Below, piece by piece: positions 49,018-59,189 of a stretch of DNA of 64,000 nt (positions within the stretch are counted from its first letter, which is position 1; each line of letters begins with the position of its first letter). This stretch comes from DATKEJ01 sp963768715 (GTDB lineage Bacteria > Bacteroidota > Rhodothermia > Rhodothermales > DATKEJ01): the NCBI GenBank assembly GCA_963768715.1, contig CAVYJC010000005.1, forward strand, positions 62,001 through 126,000, given 5' to 3'. A program made the translations under genes and the position numbers. Under the pieces are notes generated by a model. That model was not told the origin of the DNA, did no database searches, and saw only the letters and a program-made list of their open reading frames with translations.

Positions 49018-49087
49018 AAATACTAAATACTCATTCCCAAATACTAAATGCTCATTCCCAAATACTCATTCCTAAATACTCATTCCC
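49018..49087. repeat. Composite heptamer array AAATACT/CATTCCC
   Basis: Ten units in perfect phase using two different words: AAATACT, AAATACT, CATTCCC, AAATACT, AAATGCT, CATTCCC, AAATACT, CATTCCT, AAATACT, CATTCCC. It lies between the divergent starts of the AarF-like gene and the gene at 49191. Confidence 0.95.
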
Positions 49088-49190
49088 CCTGCGCTTTTCG
49101 TGGCCATACCGTAAACTCGTGACGGGCAATCCCAGGGTCCGTAACTGATCTGTGGCAGGTACATCGTCGCAGATCCATCCATCATTTCAG

Positions 49191-50213
49191 ATGAACGGTT
49201 ACCAACGCATCCGCGCCGCGATGGAGGGCAGATGGCCGGATCATACCCCCGTCATGCTCCACAATTTCCTGATGGCCGCTCGGGAGGCCGGGTATACGCA
49301 GGCACAATTCCGCTCCGATCCCGCAACGATCGCCGACGCATTCATAAGATCAGTGGAAACATATGGTTACGATGGAGTACTGATCGACATCGATACGGCC
49401 GTTTTGGCGAGTGCGATCGGCGTGCCCGTCGACTATCCAGACGACCAGCCGGCGCGGAGTCGCGGCGTCCTGCTCGAGAATCTGACTGACGTGTCGGAGC
49501 TTGCTCCGACGAAGCTCCTGGACTCGTGGCGTGTCGAGACGTGGCTCGAGTCGGTGCGCCTCCTCAAGCAGCACTTTCGCGATGACGTGTACATCCGCGG
49601 AAACTGTGACCAGTGTCCGTTCTCGCTGGCAGCCATGGCACGGGGACTACAGAACTGGATGTTGGATCTGCTGGACGAGGACGGCCATGAGCATGTCGTC
49701 GAATTGCTCCAATACTGCACGAAGGTGAGCCGCGACATGATCGCTTTGATGGCGGAGACGGGAGCAGACATGGTGTCTAATGGAGACAGTCCAGCCGGAC
49801 CTGCGATGATCTCTCCGAAAATGTATCGGGAGTTCGCCCTCCCCTACGAGAAGGAGTGCGTGGCCGAAGCCCACATGCACGGATTACCCTACGCCCTTCA
49901 CATTTGCGGCGACACGACAGCCATTCTCGCAGACATGCTCGAGACAGGAACGGACGCGGTCGAGTTGGATTATCTGACGGACATCCAAAAGGCACACGAT
50001 CTGTGCAAGGATGACGTTTGCTTCATCGGCAACATCGATCCATCGGGCGTCCTTGCCTTCGGTTCTACCGACGAAGTCCGTCGCAAGACCGACGATCTAT
50101 TGTCCGTGTATCGCGACTCACCGCGCTTCATTTTAAACGCGGGCTGCGCAATTCCAGCCGAGACACCGAGCGAAAACCTTCGTGCGATGATCGAAACGGC
50201 ACGGATGCACTAA
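49191..50213 (+). CDS. Uroporphyrinogen decarboxylase-family protein (probable corrinoid methyltransferase type)
   Basis: 340 residues from ATG 49191 (a GTG at 49152 is possible). TIM-barrel UroD family: RIRAAMEGRWPDHTPVM, SVETYGYDGVLIDIDT, LHICGDTTAILADMLETG and FIGNIDPSGVLAFGS. The HICG (HxCG) segment is the zinc-binding pattern of MtaA/MtbA-like methyltransferases rather than haem-pathway HemE. No corrinoid protein is next to it, so the substrate is unknown. Confidence 0.85.
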   Translation: MNGYQRIRAAMEGRWPDHTPVMLHNFLMAAREAGYTQAQFRSDPATIADAFIRSVETYGYDGVLIDIDTAVLASAIGVPVDYPDDQPARSRGVLLENLTDVSELAPTKLLDSWRVETWLESVRLLKQHFRDDVYIRGNCDQCPFSLAAMARGLQNWMLDLLDEDGHEHVVELLQYCTKVSRDMIALMAETGADMVSNGDSPAGPAMISPKMYREFALPYEKECVAEAHMHGLPYALHICGDTTAILADMLETGTDAVELDYLTDIQKAHDLCKDDVCFIGNIDPSGVLAFGSTDEVRRKTDDLLSVYRDSPRFILNAGCAIPAETPSENLRAMIETARMH

Positions 50214-50339
50214 AAGTGTGTCGCTGAGGTCGCCGTTACACAAAACCTGAGCCACGTACCTGCGTAAACCCGGCAGCCGTACACGCGGCTCTTTGCATCT
50301 TATAACGGTTGTACAGCCATCAAATTCCTCGACTGCCTG

Positions 50340-50705
50340 GTGCCCGATATCACAACAACGGACGACGTTCGCACAATCGTTCACGCATTCTACCACGACA
50401 TGGAGACGGATCCGGTCATTGGACACTATTTCGAAGGCCTGGATTGGCCCAATCACCTGCCGACCATGGTTCGATTCTGGTCCTCAATCGTTTTTGCCAC
50501 CGGTCAGTACGACGGACGACCCTTCGATCCCCATGCGCGCATGTCCGGGCTGACTCAAGTCCATTTCGCACACTGGATCGCGAGGTTCCATCGGACCATC
50601 GACGGCCTTTTCAAGGGAGAGCGCGCGGACATGATGAAGGCCAGGGCCGAACAAATCGCCGGAGTCTTCCAGGTGAAATTGGGGTTGTGGGGAGTTAATG
50701 GCTGA
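50340..50705 (+). CDS. Group III truncated haemoglobin
   Basis: 121 residues from GTG 50340. Helical globin with DPVIGHYFEGLDWPNHLPTMVRFWSSIVF and the conserved HFAHWIARFHRTID stretch; the latter carries the proximal His region of TrHb group III. These proteins bind O2 or NO and often act in NO detoxification or sensing. It overlaps the next gene by 8 bp, so the two are translated together. Confidence 0.88.
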   Translation: MPDITTTDDVRTIVHAFYHDMETDPVIGHYFEGLDWPNHLPTMVRFWSSIVFATGQYDGRPFDPHARMSGLTQVHFAHWIARFHRTIDGLFKGERADMMKARAEQIAGVFQVKLGLWGVNG

Positions 50706-51924
50706 GGGCACGCCGGAAAGAGGCGCGCGGCCGGCTCTCTGGGTCTGGCGCGGAGCACTAGGGTTCTTCATCCTGGCTGGACTAACAGGCGCGTTCTTCC
50801 GGTTTGCAACGGCCGGAGGTTTTTCGCTCGGGCTCAGCCTCGGAAACATCCGCCACGCGCACTCACACACGATGTACTTCGGCTGGGTGACACCGTCTCT
50901 CATGGGACTGATCGCATATCGGCTTGCCAAGCGTGGCTACGAAGGGATGCGAAAGGTGGGCCCCGCCATCGTCCTGGCGTTTGTCACAGCGCTGCTTTCG
51001 TACGTCCCGTTCCTGCTTTACGGCTACACGCCCGCTGTGCTGGGTAGCACGAGATTGCCCTTGTCTATGATCGGTGCCGGACTGAATGTGATGGCGTGGT
51101 ACTGGTTCGTCGTTCTGTACGTTCGCGCTCGAACCGCCGACGCGCCGTCGCCCGCCATCCGGCTCTTCGATCTCGCCGTCTTCTTCCTCGTTCTCGCAAC
51201 GCTCGGCGCATGGGGTCTTTCTGGATTGCAGATCGTGGGATACGACAACCTCGCTTTGCGCACGGCCCTGACGCACGTCTTCCTCGACATATTTTCAGAG
51301 GGCTGGTTTGTCCTCGGCGTGCTTGGATTGGCCGCGGCCGAAACTCGACTCGAAGGCAGCATCCCGACTTGGGGCATTCGGCTGGCGGCGTTGGGCATCC
51401 CCTTTACATTCGCGCTTGGCATGCCCGCGTCGCTCGTGTCCCCGCTGTTCCGGCTGCTTTCGAGTATCGGCGGCGTCCTCGTCGCTGCGGGACTGCTGCT
51501 CGTGGCCATCCCTTTGTGGCGCCAACTCGCCCGGGCGGAGCGTTCGGACGTGAGGCGAATGTGGCGTTTCGCGACCGCGGCGCTCGTGCTGAAGGCGCTG
51601 GCAGAGGGCGCGGTGAGCATTGCGCCTGATGCGAGCTGGGCGGGGCTGCCTCAGCTGCGAATCATCTATCTACATGTCGTCCTTCTCGGATTTGTGAGTG
51701 TTGGTTTGGTGGCATCGGCCCGATCTACTTGGGGCTCTGTGGCTACCCGCGGACGAAGTGCATTCATCGTTGCGATCGCCGTTCTCCTCCTGTCCCTCCT
51801 GCCTTTCGCACCCATTTGGCCACTGGCGTGGCGCGGCGTCGGGCTCCTCTGGGTCATCGCCATCGCAGCACTCGGACCCACACTGGCCGCCGGCTGGATG
51901 CTGGTGCGAATGCGAAAAAGCTGA
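50698..51924 (+). CDS. 12-TM haem-copper-oxidase-subunit-I-like membrane protein
   Basis: 408 residues with about 12 hydrophobic segments. Candidate haem or metal ligands are His in RHAHSHTMYFGW (TM2), in ALTHVFLDIFSEGWFVLG (TM6) and in IIYLHVVLLGF (TM10), a spacing reminiscent of haem-copper oxidase/NO-reductase subunit I or NnrS. The full set of six canonical His residues is not obvious. Overlap with a truncated haemoglobin gene suggests a joint role with O2 or NO. I would not name it further. Confidence 0.75.
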   Translation: MAEGTPERGARPALWVWRGALGFFILAGLTGAFFRFATAGGFSLGLSLGNIRHAHSHTMYFGWVTPSLMGLIAYRLAKRGYEGMRKVGPAIVLAFVTALLSYVPFLLYGYTPAVLGSTRLPLSMIGAGLNVMAWYWFVVLYVRARTADAPSPAIRLFDLAVFFLVLATLGAWGLSGLQIVGYDNLALRTALTHVFLDIFSEGWFVLGVLGLAAAETRLEGSIPTWGIRLAALGIPFTFALGMPASLVSPLFRLLSSIGGVLVAAGLLLVAIPLWRQLARAERSDVRRMWRFATAALVLKALAEGAVSIAPDASWAGLPQLRIIYLHVVLLGFVSVGLVASARSTWGSVATRGRSAFIVAIAVLLLSLLPFAPIWPLAWRGVGLLWVIAIAALGPTLAAGWMLVRMRKS

Positions 51925-51992
51925 CGCCGCCTCTTGACTTTGGAGGCATCTGGGTCGGTATTTGATGCTCCTCCACCCTGAAGCAACCAGAA

Positions 51993-54088
51993 ATGCACCA
52001 AAATCTCGTTCTTTCCCTTGCGGGATTGCTCGCCGTCCTTGTCTCCTGTACCAACGCCCACGCCCAAGAAGGCACCTGCGAGACTGTACCGGATGTCGTC
52101 TTCTACAACGGCACCGTCCTGACCATGGATGACGTCGAGCCACAAGCCGAGGCAATGGCCATAAAAGCTGATACGATCATCGCCGTGGGATCGTCTGATG
52201 ATATGCTCGCCTTGCTCTCATCGGGATGCAGTACGCAGACGGTGGATCTGGAGGGACGGACCATGCTGCCCGGGTTCAATGAATCCCACGGTCACTGGTT
52301 CAGCTGGAGAGAACACATCTGCTCCGTGTCTGAAGAAGCGACCTATCCCGAACTCGAAGAGATCATGGGCATGTTGTCTGAGAACGGGTGGACAAGTTTC
52401 TCCGAGCTGAACTTCGGGCGGCCGGATTTTGCGCCCGAGCATCTGGATAACGCCCTCGCTCTCGATTCGCAGGGCAAGCTGTCAGTTCGCGTCAATGGAT
52501 ATTGGGGCTCCCTCAATGACGACTCGTCGCTGATCGACGCCCTTGCCGCAGCCGGGCGTCACGCCCGACACCTACTACTCGGAGAGGGTTCGCGCCCCGG
52601 GCGTTAAGATTTACGTCGACAACCCGTTTGGAGCGTTCGACATTCTGTCACAGGAAGAGGTTGAGAATGCGGTTCAACAGGCAGCAGCAGCGGGATGGCA
52701 GATAGCGGCGCACGCCGTCAACGTGAGTGCCGTTGAGAAGATTCTGACGGCCTACGAGAACGTTTTGGGTGGGGACTCGAATGACGGGAGGCGTTTCCGC
52801 ATCGAGCATGCCGTGAAGGTAACGGACGATCAGCTGGCACGGATGGAGGCGAAGGGCATCATCGCCTCGTTTCAGCTGCTCGGTCCCGCAGATTGGCCGA
52901 CGCAGTCCGATTTTGGAGACCGTTTTCTCGGTGATCATCCGGAGTGGGTGATGCGGTGGCAGGACTTCGTCGATGCCCAGGCAGACGGATTGAAGATCAC
53001 AGGAAGCACCGACGCGCCCTTTAACGACGCACCGTGCAACTACTCGCCGTTCGAGATCATCTACCAGGCTGTAACGCGAAAGGGATATATAGACCGCACG
53101 TTGGCCCAATGGGAGCTCGATCAGCGCATCTCGATCGAGGACGCCTTGAAGCTGCTAACCATCGACGGGGCCTACGCCACGTCGGAGGAGGACAAGAAGG
53201 GAAGCCTCACACCCGGCAAATGGGCGGATTTCGTCGTCGTTTCCGAGAATCCGCTCGAAGTGGCGACGCCCGAGGAGCTTCGCAGACATTGAAGTCCTCA
53301 TGACGGTCGTCGGTAGCCGCACGGAGTATTGCAACGAATCCGTTCTCGGCGAAGCGTGCTCGCCTACAGACAACTTCGTCGTTGATGGCGGGGTCGTTTC
53401 GGCGTCGAACTACCTCGCCGATCAGACGCCCGATCTTGCCTTCGACGGAGACTTGAACACGAACTGGGGCGCCGGCGACTTTCCACCACAATGGATCCAG
53501 ATCGACCTGCAGGAGCCGACACAGGTTGCGGGTATCGACCTCGTCGTTGATCAATTCCCTGCGAGCCGTACATCTCACGAAATCTGGGCGCGAACAGACG
53601 ACGAAGGAGCCGAGTTCGAGCTTCTCCATCGATTCGTCGGGGACACCGAAACCGGTCAAGTACTTTCGTACGACGTGCCCACCGAGTCTCCCGCCTACAG
53701 AACGCTGATGATCAAGAGCGTTTTGAGCCTCTCGTGGGTGTCATGGAAAGAGATAACGGTACGGAAGTCGAGCGCCACGGCCGTCGATGGAGATCATCCG
53801 GGCATCCCACAGTCGTACGCTTTGATGCAGAACTACCCGAATCCGTTCAATCCCACGACGACGATCACATACGAGCTGCCGGATCGAGCTTCCGGAGAAC
53901 TTGCAATCTTCGACGTCTACGGGCGTCGCGTCAAGACCTGGTTAATCCCTACCAGCAGCGCCGGAGTGCACGCGCTCACCTGGGACGGCTCGGATGAAGC
54001 GGGCAAAACCGTGGCGAGCGGCATATACCTGTACCGGCTGTCGACGGAGAACTTCGTCCAAAGTCGTATGATGACTCTGTTAAGGTAG
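51993..54088 (+). CDS. Secreted amidohydrolase with F5/8C-type domain and T9SS sorting domain (two frameshifts)
   Basis: About 695 residues joined across frameshifts near 52550 and 53285. A signal (LVLSLAGLLAVLVSCTNAHAQ) is followed by a YtcJ-like amidohydrolase: MLPGFNESHGHWF with the metal HxH, then RIEHAVKVTDDQ, ITGSTDAPF and TPGKWADFVVVSENP. A discoidin-like domain (SASNYLADQTPDLAFDGDLN, WIQIDLQEPTQVAGIDL) follows, then a type-A T9SS domain (NYPNPFNPTTTITYELP, YGRRVKTW, ASGIYLYRLS). It is probably surface-attached. The frameshifts look like indel errors because each segment is well conserved. Confidence 0.87.
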
Positions 54089-54196
54089 GTGCGGGGTGCG
54101 GAGTGTAGCATGCTGCATGCAAAGAAAGATTGTGCTGGATTTCGCCCGTAGATTTGCCTCGCCGACAAAACTTTTGAGGTGCGGTGATATTTACCC

Positions 54197-54258
54197 GGCA
54201 CGTGGCACCCGGCACGTGGCACGTGGCACATAGACATAGCACCTTGCACTTTGCACCT
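54197..54258. repeat. Heptamer array GGCACGT/TGCACCT
   Basis: GGCACGT, GGCACCC, GGCACGT x2, GGCACAT, a six-base unit, AGCACCT, TGCACTT, TGCACCT. It ends 10 bp before the RidA ATG. Confidence 0.9.
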
Positions 54259-54268
54259 GGTCTTACCC

Positions 54269-54643
54269 ATGAAACTGATCCAAACCGACCGAGCGCCGGC
54301 CCCCGCGGGACACTACTCCCAGGCCGTCGTCCACAACGGCACCGTGTACATAGCCGGACAACTCCCCATCGATCCCGAAACCGGTGAGAAGTGCCTCGGC
54401 TCCATCGAGGAGCAGACCGAACAGGTACTGAAGAACGTGACGGCCATTCTGGATGCCGCCGGCAGCGGACTCGACCGCGTGCTCAAGGTCACGATCTACG
54501 TATCCGACATTTCACTCTGGGGCGGGGTCAATGCTGTGTACGCGAAGTTCTTCGGCGATCACCGTCCGGCGCGAGTCGTTGTGCCGACACGAGAGTTGCA
54601 TCACGGGTTTTTGATCGAGGTGGAAGCGATCGCGGCCACCTGA
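54269..54643 (+). CDS. ridA: RidA family enamine/imine deaminase
   Basis: 124 residues from ATG 54269. RidA hydrolyses reactive 2-aminoacrylate-type intermediates. Family blocks: AGHYSQAVVHNGTVYIAGQLPIDP, EQVLKNVTAILDAAGSGLDRVLK and PARVVVPTRELHHGFLIEVEAIA. The Arg in PARVVV is the usual carboxylate-binding residue. A complete single-domain protein. Confidence 0.95.
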   Translation: MKLIQTDRAPAPAGHYSQAVVHNGTVYIAGQLPIDPETGEKCLGSIEEQTEQVLKNVTAILDAAGSGLDRVLKVTIYVSDISLWGGVNAVYAKFFGDHRPARVVVPTRELHHGFLIEVEAIAAT

Positions 54644-54664
54644 TTGCGGGACCACGGACAAATG

Positions 54665-54759
54665 GGTTCCTGGTTCTTCGTTCTTGGTTCTTCGTCGGAT
54701 TGTGCACATAGCCGTTAGCAATTGGCGATCATCTTTGCATTCTGCATCCTGAATTCTGA
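54665..54759. repeat. Heptamer arrays GGTTCTT and ATTCTGA
   Basis: GGTTCCT, GGTTCTT, CGTTCTT, GGTTCTT at 54665-54692, then ATTCTGC, ATCCTGA, ATTCTGA at 54739-54759. Both are in 7-bp phase, in the gap between ridA and the DUF2961 gene. Confidence 0.75.
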
Positions 54760-54799
54760 ATTTGTCACGCATCCCTTCATCGAACTCACCTCCGGAGAC

Positions 54800-55994
54800 A
54801 TGAAAACCCATCGACTCCCTCTCATTCTTCTGGTGCTGGCATTCGGCGCCGGCCCGGCCCTTGCTCAAATCACCGAGAGCCCGCTTTACGAACTCGCCCG
54901 CATCAAGAACGGCGTCAAATCCAAACGCATCAGCAGCTTCGACACGACCGGCGGCAACAACGATCGCCTCGAGCACATCGTCAACGGCGAGCGCCGGACG
55001 CTCTTCGATGTACAGGGTGCCGGCATGATCGATCATATCTGGATTACGATCGCCCCTCCTCCCCCGACCCTCAGCCGCAACGACATCATCCTGCGGATGT
55101 ACTGGGACGGCTCCGACGAGCCGTGCGTCGAGTCTCCGATCGGCCCCTTCTTCGGCCAGGGATGGAATGAGAGCTACGACTACGCCTCGCTGCCACTGGC
55201 GGCCGGCCCGAGGAACGGCCGCGCGATGGTATCCTATTTCGTGATGCCGTTCGCGAACGGCGCCCGGATCGAGGTCGAGAACGACACGGGACGCGACATC
55301 GACGCGTTCTACTACTACGTGGATTACGTCGAGATGGATGAGCTTCCCGCCGACATGGGACGCTTCCACGCGTGGTACAACCACGAGCTCACAGAGGCCC
55401 TTCCGGAGGGAGAAAACGAGTGGTCGCTGCTCGGACCACAGGCCAAGAACACCGACGGCGCCCGCAACTACTTGTTCGCCGATCTCGAAGGCCACGGACA
55501 TTTCGTCGGCGTGAATTACTTCGTGCACTCGCCGAGTCCGATGTGGTATGGCGAAGGTGACGACATGATCTTCATCGACGGCGAGGCCGTGGCCACCCTC
55601 CCTCCACGGCACCGGCACGGAGGACTATTTCAACACCTCCTGGTCACCGAAAGACCTCTTCCACCACCCGTACTACGGTTACGCCCGGGTGAACGACGAC
55701 GTCGGCTGGCTCGGCCGCACGCACGTCTATCGGTTTAACATCAGCGATCCGATCTACTTCGATAAATCGCTCCGTTTCACGATCGAGCACGGCCATAACG
55801 ACAATCTCACGCTGGATCTTGCGAGCGTCGCCTACTGGTATCAGAAGGATCCGCACAAGCCGTTCCCGCCGCTTCCCGACCGCGCCGCCCGCGCTGATAA
55901 ACCTTTCATCGGCGTCGTAGACATGCACCGGTGGCGCGATGCGTGGAGGAAGAGCATGGGGGGTGGCGCGACGCTTTGGGGGAATGAGAAGTAG
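54800..55994 (+). CDS. Secreted DUF2961 protein (one frameshift)
   Basis: About 398 residues. Signal peptide MKTHRLPLILLVLAFGAGPALAQ. DUF2961 blocks: RISSFDTTGGNNDRL, DVQGAGMIDHIWITI, ILRMYWDGSDEPCVESPIG and a terminal SLRFTIEHGHNDNLTLD. The frame shifts near 55600, where the expected GTEDYFNTSW and HPYYGYAR lie in another frame. DUF2961 proteins are beta-sandwich hexamers; some act as fructofuranose-type glycoside hydrolases. This fits the secreted carbohydrate theme of the region. Confidence 0.87.
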
Positions 55995-56011
55995 GTTGAG
56001 GATTGAGGATT

Positions 56012-56195
56012 TCAGGCCCGCCCTCTGCTTCGTCGTTTCACCGTTCCTGTTATTGCCACCAGGATAGAGACTAACTGCTCGGCCTCGTCCTTGAGACGAG
56101 CTAACGAACCGGCATCCCCTATTCCGGATTTCTCGATTGTGCGAAACCAGTAGAGGGTCTCCGACGCTTCTTGGAGAGAGACGGTGAAACCGCGC
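56012..56195 (-). pseudogene. C-terminal remnant of a four-helix-bundle (23S rRNA intervening-sequence type) protein
   Basis: On the minus strand about 60 codons read LQEASETLYWFRTIEKSGIGD, LARLKDEAEQLVSILVAI and then a basic tail to a stop at 56012. This is the last half of the four-helix-bundle proteins common in Bacteroidota. No start or N-terminal half is found upstream in frame, so it is a truncated relic. Confidence 0.55.
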
Positions 56196-56223
56196 CAGTA
56201 GCAATATCCGTACCTTCGGCAGC

Positions 56224-57433
56224 ATGCAATTCCGACGCATCCATATCCTGCTCCTTCTCTGGGGACCGTTGTTTCCGCTCGTCACGTTTGGACAGGTCGT
56301 TTCTCCCGACACGGCGGAGGTCATACTGGGCGTTGCCGAGACACTCTTGGCGCAAGGGCAAGACGATGACGCGGAAGACCTCTTGCTCCTCATCCGGCGA
56401 CTTTACTCGGGCAGCGACGCGAGTCGACGTGCGGCCGACCTGCTGTCTCAAATGCGAGGTTCGCAGGAAGCCGACAGCGGCAATACGGAGCTCATCGTCT
56501 TCAATACGTTCTATGGGGCCGCCCTCGGCGTCATCGTCCCAGCCGCCCTCAACGCAGACAGGCCCGGAACCCTACGGCGCCGGTATTCTACTGGGCGCTC
56601 CGACTGGGTATCTCCTGTCCAAATGGTACACGAAGAAGCATCCGGTCACCACGGGCCAGGCCAGAGCAATGACCTTCGGGACCTGGTGGGGAGCACTGCA
56701 GGGATTGGGTTGGCGAGAAGTCTTCGATATCGGGGACAGGACCGAGACAATTTGCTTCGATCCACAGGACGAACTCCAGTGCTTTGAAACGACGACCGGG
56801 TCCGACGCGGCCCCCTTCACGGCCATGCTGGTGGGTGGTCTCTCGGGTCTTGCCGCCGGAACTGTCATCGGACGTATGCGACCTATCGAGGGTTCAACCG
56901 CGTTGATCACCAATTTCTCCGCAATCTGGGGAGGATGGTTCGGCGCCGTACTGGGCGTTCAGATCGATCAGGACCAGCCCGATGATTTCAGCAATGACGA
57001 TGACGACGCCGTGCTAACCACCATGCTGGTGGCCGGAAACGTCGGCTTGTTGGCCGGCGCACTCGGTGGATCATCCCTTGGATGGTCGACGCGCGACGCC
57101 TGGACGGTCCACCTCTCCGGAATCGCGGGCCTGATCGGTGGACTCGGAATCGATCTGCTGGCCTCGGTCGAAAGCACGGAAACAGGACTCTTGATACCGG
57201 GACTCACCAGTGCCGCAGCCCTCGGCGTTGCTGCTGCACTGGTGAGCCGTAACAGGCCGTCGACGGCATCGTCCGGATCGGGCCTGCGATCGTCTTTAAT
57301 AGACTTTGCTTCAGGAAGGTGGAGCATGGGAGTCCCGATGCACCGACGCCCACGGCAGTTCCCGTCTACAAATTCGAGACGACGGCACTTGCAGCCGGGA
57401 GCCCAGGTGTCACTTGTTCGGATGGCGTGGTAA
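56224..57433 (+). CDS. Exported glycine-rich multi-helix membrane protein (frameshifted)
   Basis: An N-terminal signal, IHILLLLWGPLFPLVTFGQ, leads to a short tetratricopeptide-like helical stretch (TAEVILGVAETLLAQGQDDDAED). A frameshift near 56560 follows. Then come several small-residue-rich hydrophobic segments (GAGILLGAPTGYLLSKW, LVGGLSGLAAGTVIG, IWGGWFGAVLGV, LVAGNVGLLAGALGG, LTSAAALGVAAALVS), which may form transmembrane or glycine-zipper helices. A further shift near 57340 probably alters the C-terminus. No family was recognised. Confidence 0.6.
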
Positions 57434-57495
57434 AGAACCAGGTTCCGATTCGAGACGTGATCCAGGTTCGAGAGTCAATAGTGTCATTTGACCAC

Positions 57496-57523
57496 GGTTC
57501 GGGTTCCGGGTTCCAGGATTCCC
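57496..57523. repeat. Heptamer array GGTTCGG/GTTCCGG
   Basis: Four imperfect 7-bp units (GGTTCGG, GTTCCGG, GTTCCAG, GATTCCC) downstream of the membrane-protein gene. Confidence 0.55.
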
Positions 57524-57614
57524 GCCTGCGCGGAACGAGCGAGCCGGCCTCGCAATGTGCTCATCCCGACTCGGACCAAGCTTGGAGGTGTTCCACGTCG
57601 CCCTACCGCCTGAT

Positions 57615-57654
57615 GACCACGGACGCCGGACCACGGACGCCGGACCACGGACTA
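57615..57654. repeat. Heptamer array GGACGCC/GGACCAC
   Basis: Alternating GGACGCC and GGACCAC units, in phase, reaching the lpdA stop codon at 57652. Confidence 0.85.
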
Positions 57655-59073
57655 AATATTAATAGCCCGCCCGTACGCCGCCTTCGCCGCCTCCATAACC
57701 GCCTCGGTCAAAGTCGGATGTGGGTGCATCGACTCCATGATTTCGTGGGCAGTCGTTTCGAGCGTCCGGGCCGTGACGATCTCGGCGATCATTTCCGTGG
57801 CATCATATCCAATGATGTGTGCGCCGAGGAGTTCACCGTACTTGGCGTCGAAGATGATCTTGACGAAGCCCTCGGGGTGCCCGATCGCAGCAGCTTTACC
57901 GGATGCCTGAAACGGGAATTTCCCGACCTTGACGTCGTACCCGGCTTCCTTGGCTTTCGCCTCGGTGTAGCCAACGGATGCGATTTGGGGCTGGCAGTAT
58001 GTACAGCCGGGAACGTTGTTGTAGTCGACGGGCTCAGGGTTTTGACCTGCAATCTTCTCGACACAGACGATCCCTTCGTGGCTGGCGACATGGGCCAGCC
58101 ACGGAGCTCCGATGACGTCGCCGATCGCGTAAACACCCTCAACGTTCGTCCGAAAGAACTCATCGACCTTGATCGCCCCCTTCTCGTACTTCACCCCGAT
58201 CTCATCCAAACCGAGGTTCTCGACGTTACCTGTCACGCCAACGGCCGAAAGCACCTGATCAACCTCAAGTGACTCGGTTCCCTTGGCCGTCTTGACCGTG
58301 ACTTTGCACGTCTTCCCGGAGGTGTCCACTTTCTCGACCGTCGCACTCGTCATGACGTCGATTCCGGCCTTCTTGAACGCCCGAGCCAGTTCCTTCGAGA
58401 TGTCCTCATCCTCGATGGGCACGACGCGGTCCATCATCTCTACGAGCGTGACCTTGGTACCCATTGTGTGATAGAAATACGCGAACTCGACACCGATTGC
58501 CCCCGCGCCGGCAATGAGCATCGAGGCCGGCCGTTCGGTCTGGAGCAGCGCTTCTCTGTAGGCGATGATCTTCTTGTGATCGATCGGAAGCGGGGGAATT
58601 TCACGCGCCCTGGCGCCTGTCGCGATGATGATATGTTTCGCTTCGACCGTCCTCTTCTCGCCGATCTTGTTACCGTCCATGTCCTCAGACGGCTCGACAT
58701 CCACCTTCCCCTTGCCTGCCATCTTGGCGCGACCCTGGATGACGTCGATCTTATTCTTCTTCATCAAGAAGGCAACGCCCTTGCTCATCTTGTCGGCCGC
58801 GCCGCGGCTGCGCTCGATGACTTTGTCGAAGAGCGGACTAGCCGATCCCTCGAGCTTTATTCCGAAATCGGCGGCATGGCTGAACGAGCTCATGATCTCG
58901 GCACTCTTCAGGAGTGCCTTTGTCGGAATACACCCGACATTCAGGCAAACGCCTCCGAGTTTATCCTTCTCGATGACGGCTGTTTTGAGTCCAAGCTGGG
59001 CGCCGCGAATCGCCGTTTCATACCCGCCGGGTCCGGTGCCGATTACTATCAGATCGTAGGAAGCGTTGGCCAT
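57652..59073 (-). CDS. lpdA: Dihydrolipoyl dehydrogenase
   Basis: FAD-dependent E3 component of 2-oxoacid dehydrogenase or glycine cleavage complexes. 473 residues from the Met at 59073. FAD site VIGTGPGGYETAI, redox disulfide GGVCLNVGCIPTK (Cys pair), NAD site IAGAGAIGVEFAYFYHTMG, FAD site VYAIGDVIG and the C-terminal base HPHPTLTEA. Complete. No E1 or E2 genes lie in the window. Confidence 0.96.
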   Translation of the reverse strand: MANASYDLIVIGTGPGGYETAIRGAQLGLKTAVIEKDKLGGVCLNVGCIPTKALLKSAEIMSSFSHAADFGIKLEGSASPLFDKVIERSRGAADKMSKGVAFLMKKNKIDVIQGRAKMAGKGKVDVEPSEDMDGNKIGEKRTVEAKHIIIATGARAREIPPLPIDHKKIIAYREALLQTERPASMLIAGAGAIGVEFAYFYHTMGTKVTLVEMMDRVVPIEDEDISKELARAFKKAGIDVMTSATVEKVDTSGKTCKVTVKTAKGTESLEVDQVLSAVGVTGNVENLGLDEIGVKYEKGAIKVDEFFRTNVEGVYAIGDVIGAPWLAHVASHEGIVCVEKIAGQNPEPVDYNNVPGCTYCQPQIASVGYTEAKAKEAGYDVKVGKFPFQASGKAAAIGHPEGFVKIIFDAKYGELLGAHIIGYDATEMIAEIVTARTLETTAHEIMESMHPHPTLTEAVMEAAKAAYGRAINI

Positions 59074-59189
59074 ATTGAGCAAGTGGTGTAGTGTCTATTC
59101 CGGGCCGCCGCTAGCGCGGAAGACGATAGACTGGAAAGATACACGCGGATGCGGGGTTTTGTATGATCGTGGGGTGAAAGTGGAAAGAC

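Noticed and set aside
53300..54088. Independent F5/8C-T9SS protein
   Set aside because: The amidohydrolase frame continues naturally into it (LRDIEVLMTVVGSRTEYC) after a one-base shift, so it is the C-terminal part of the same protein.
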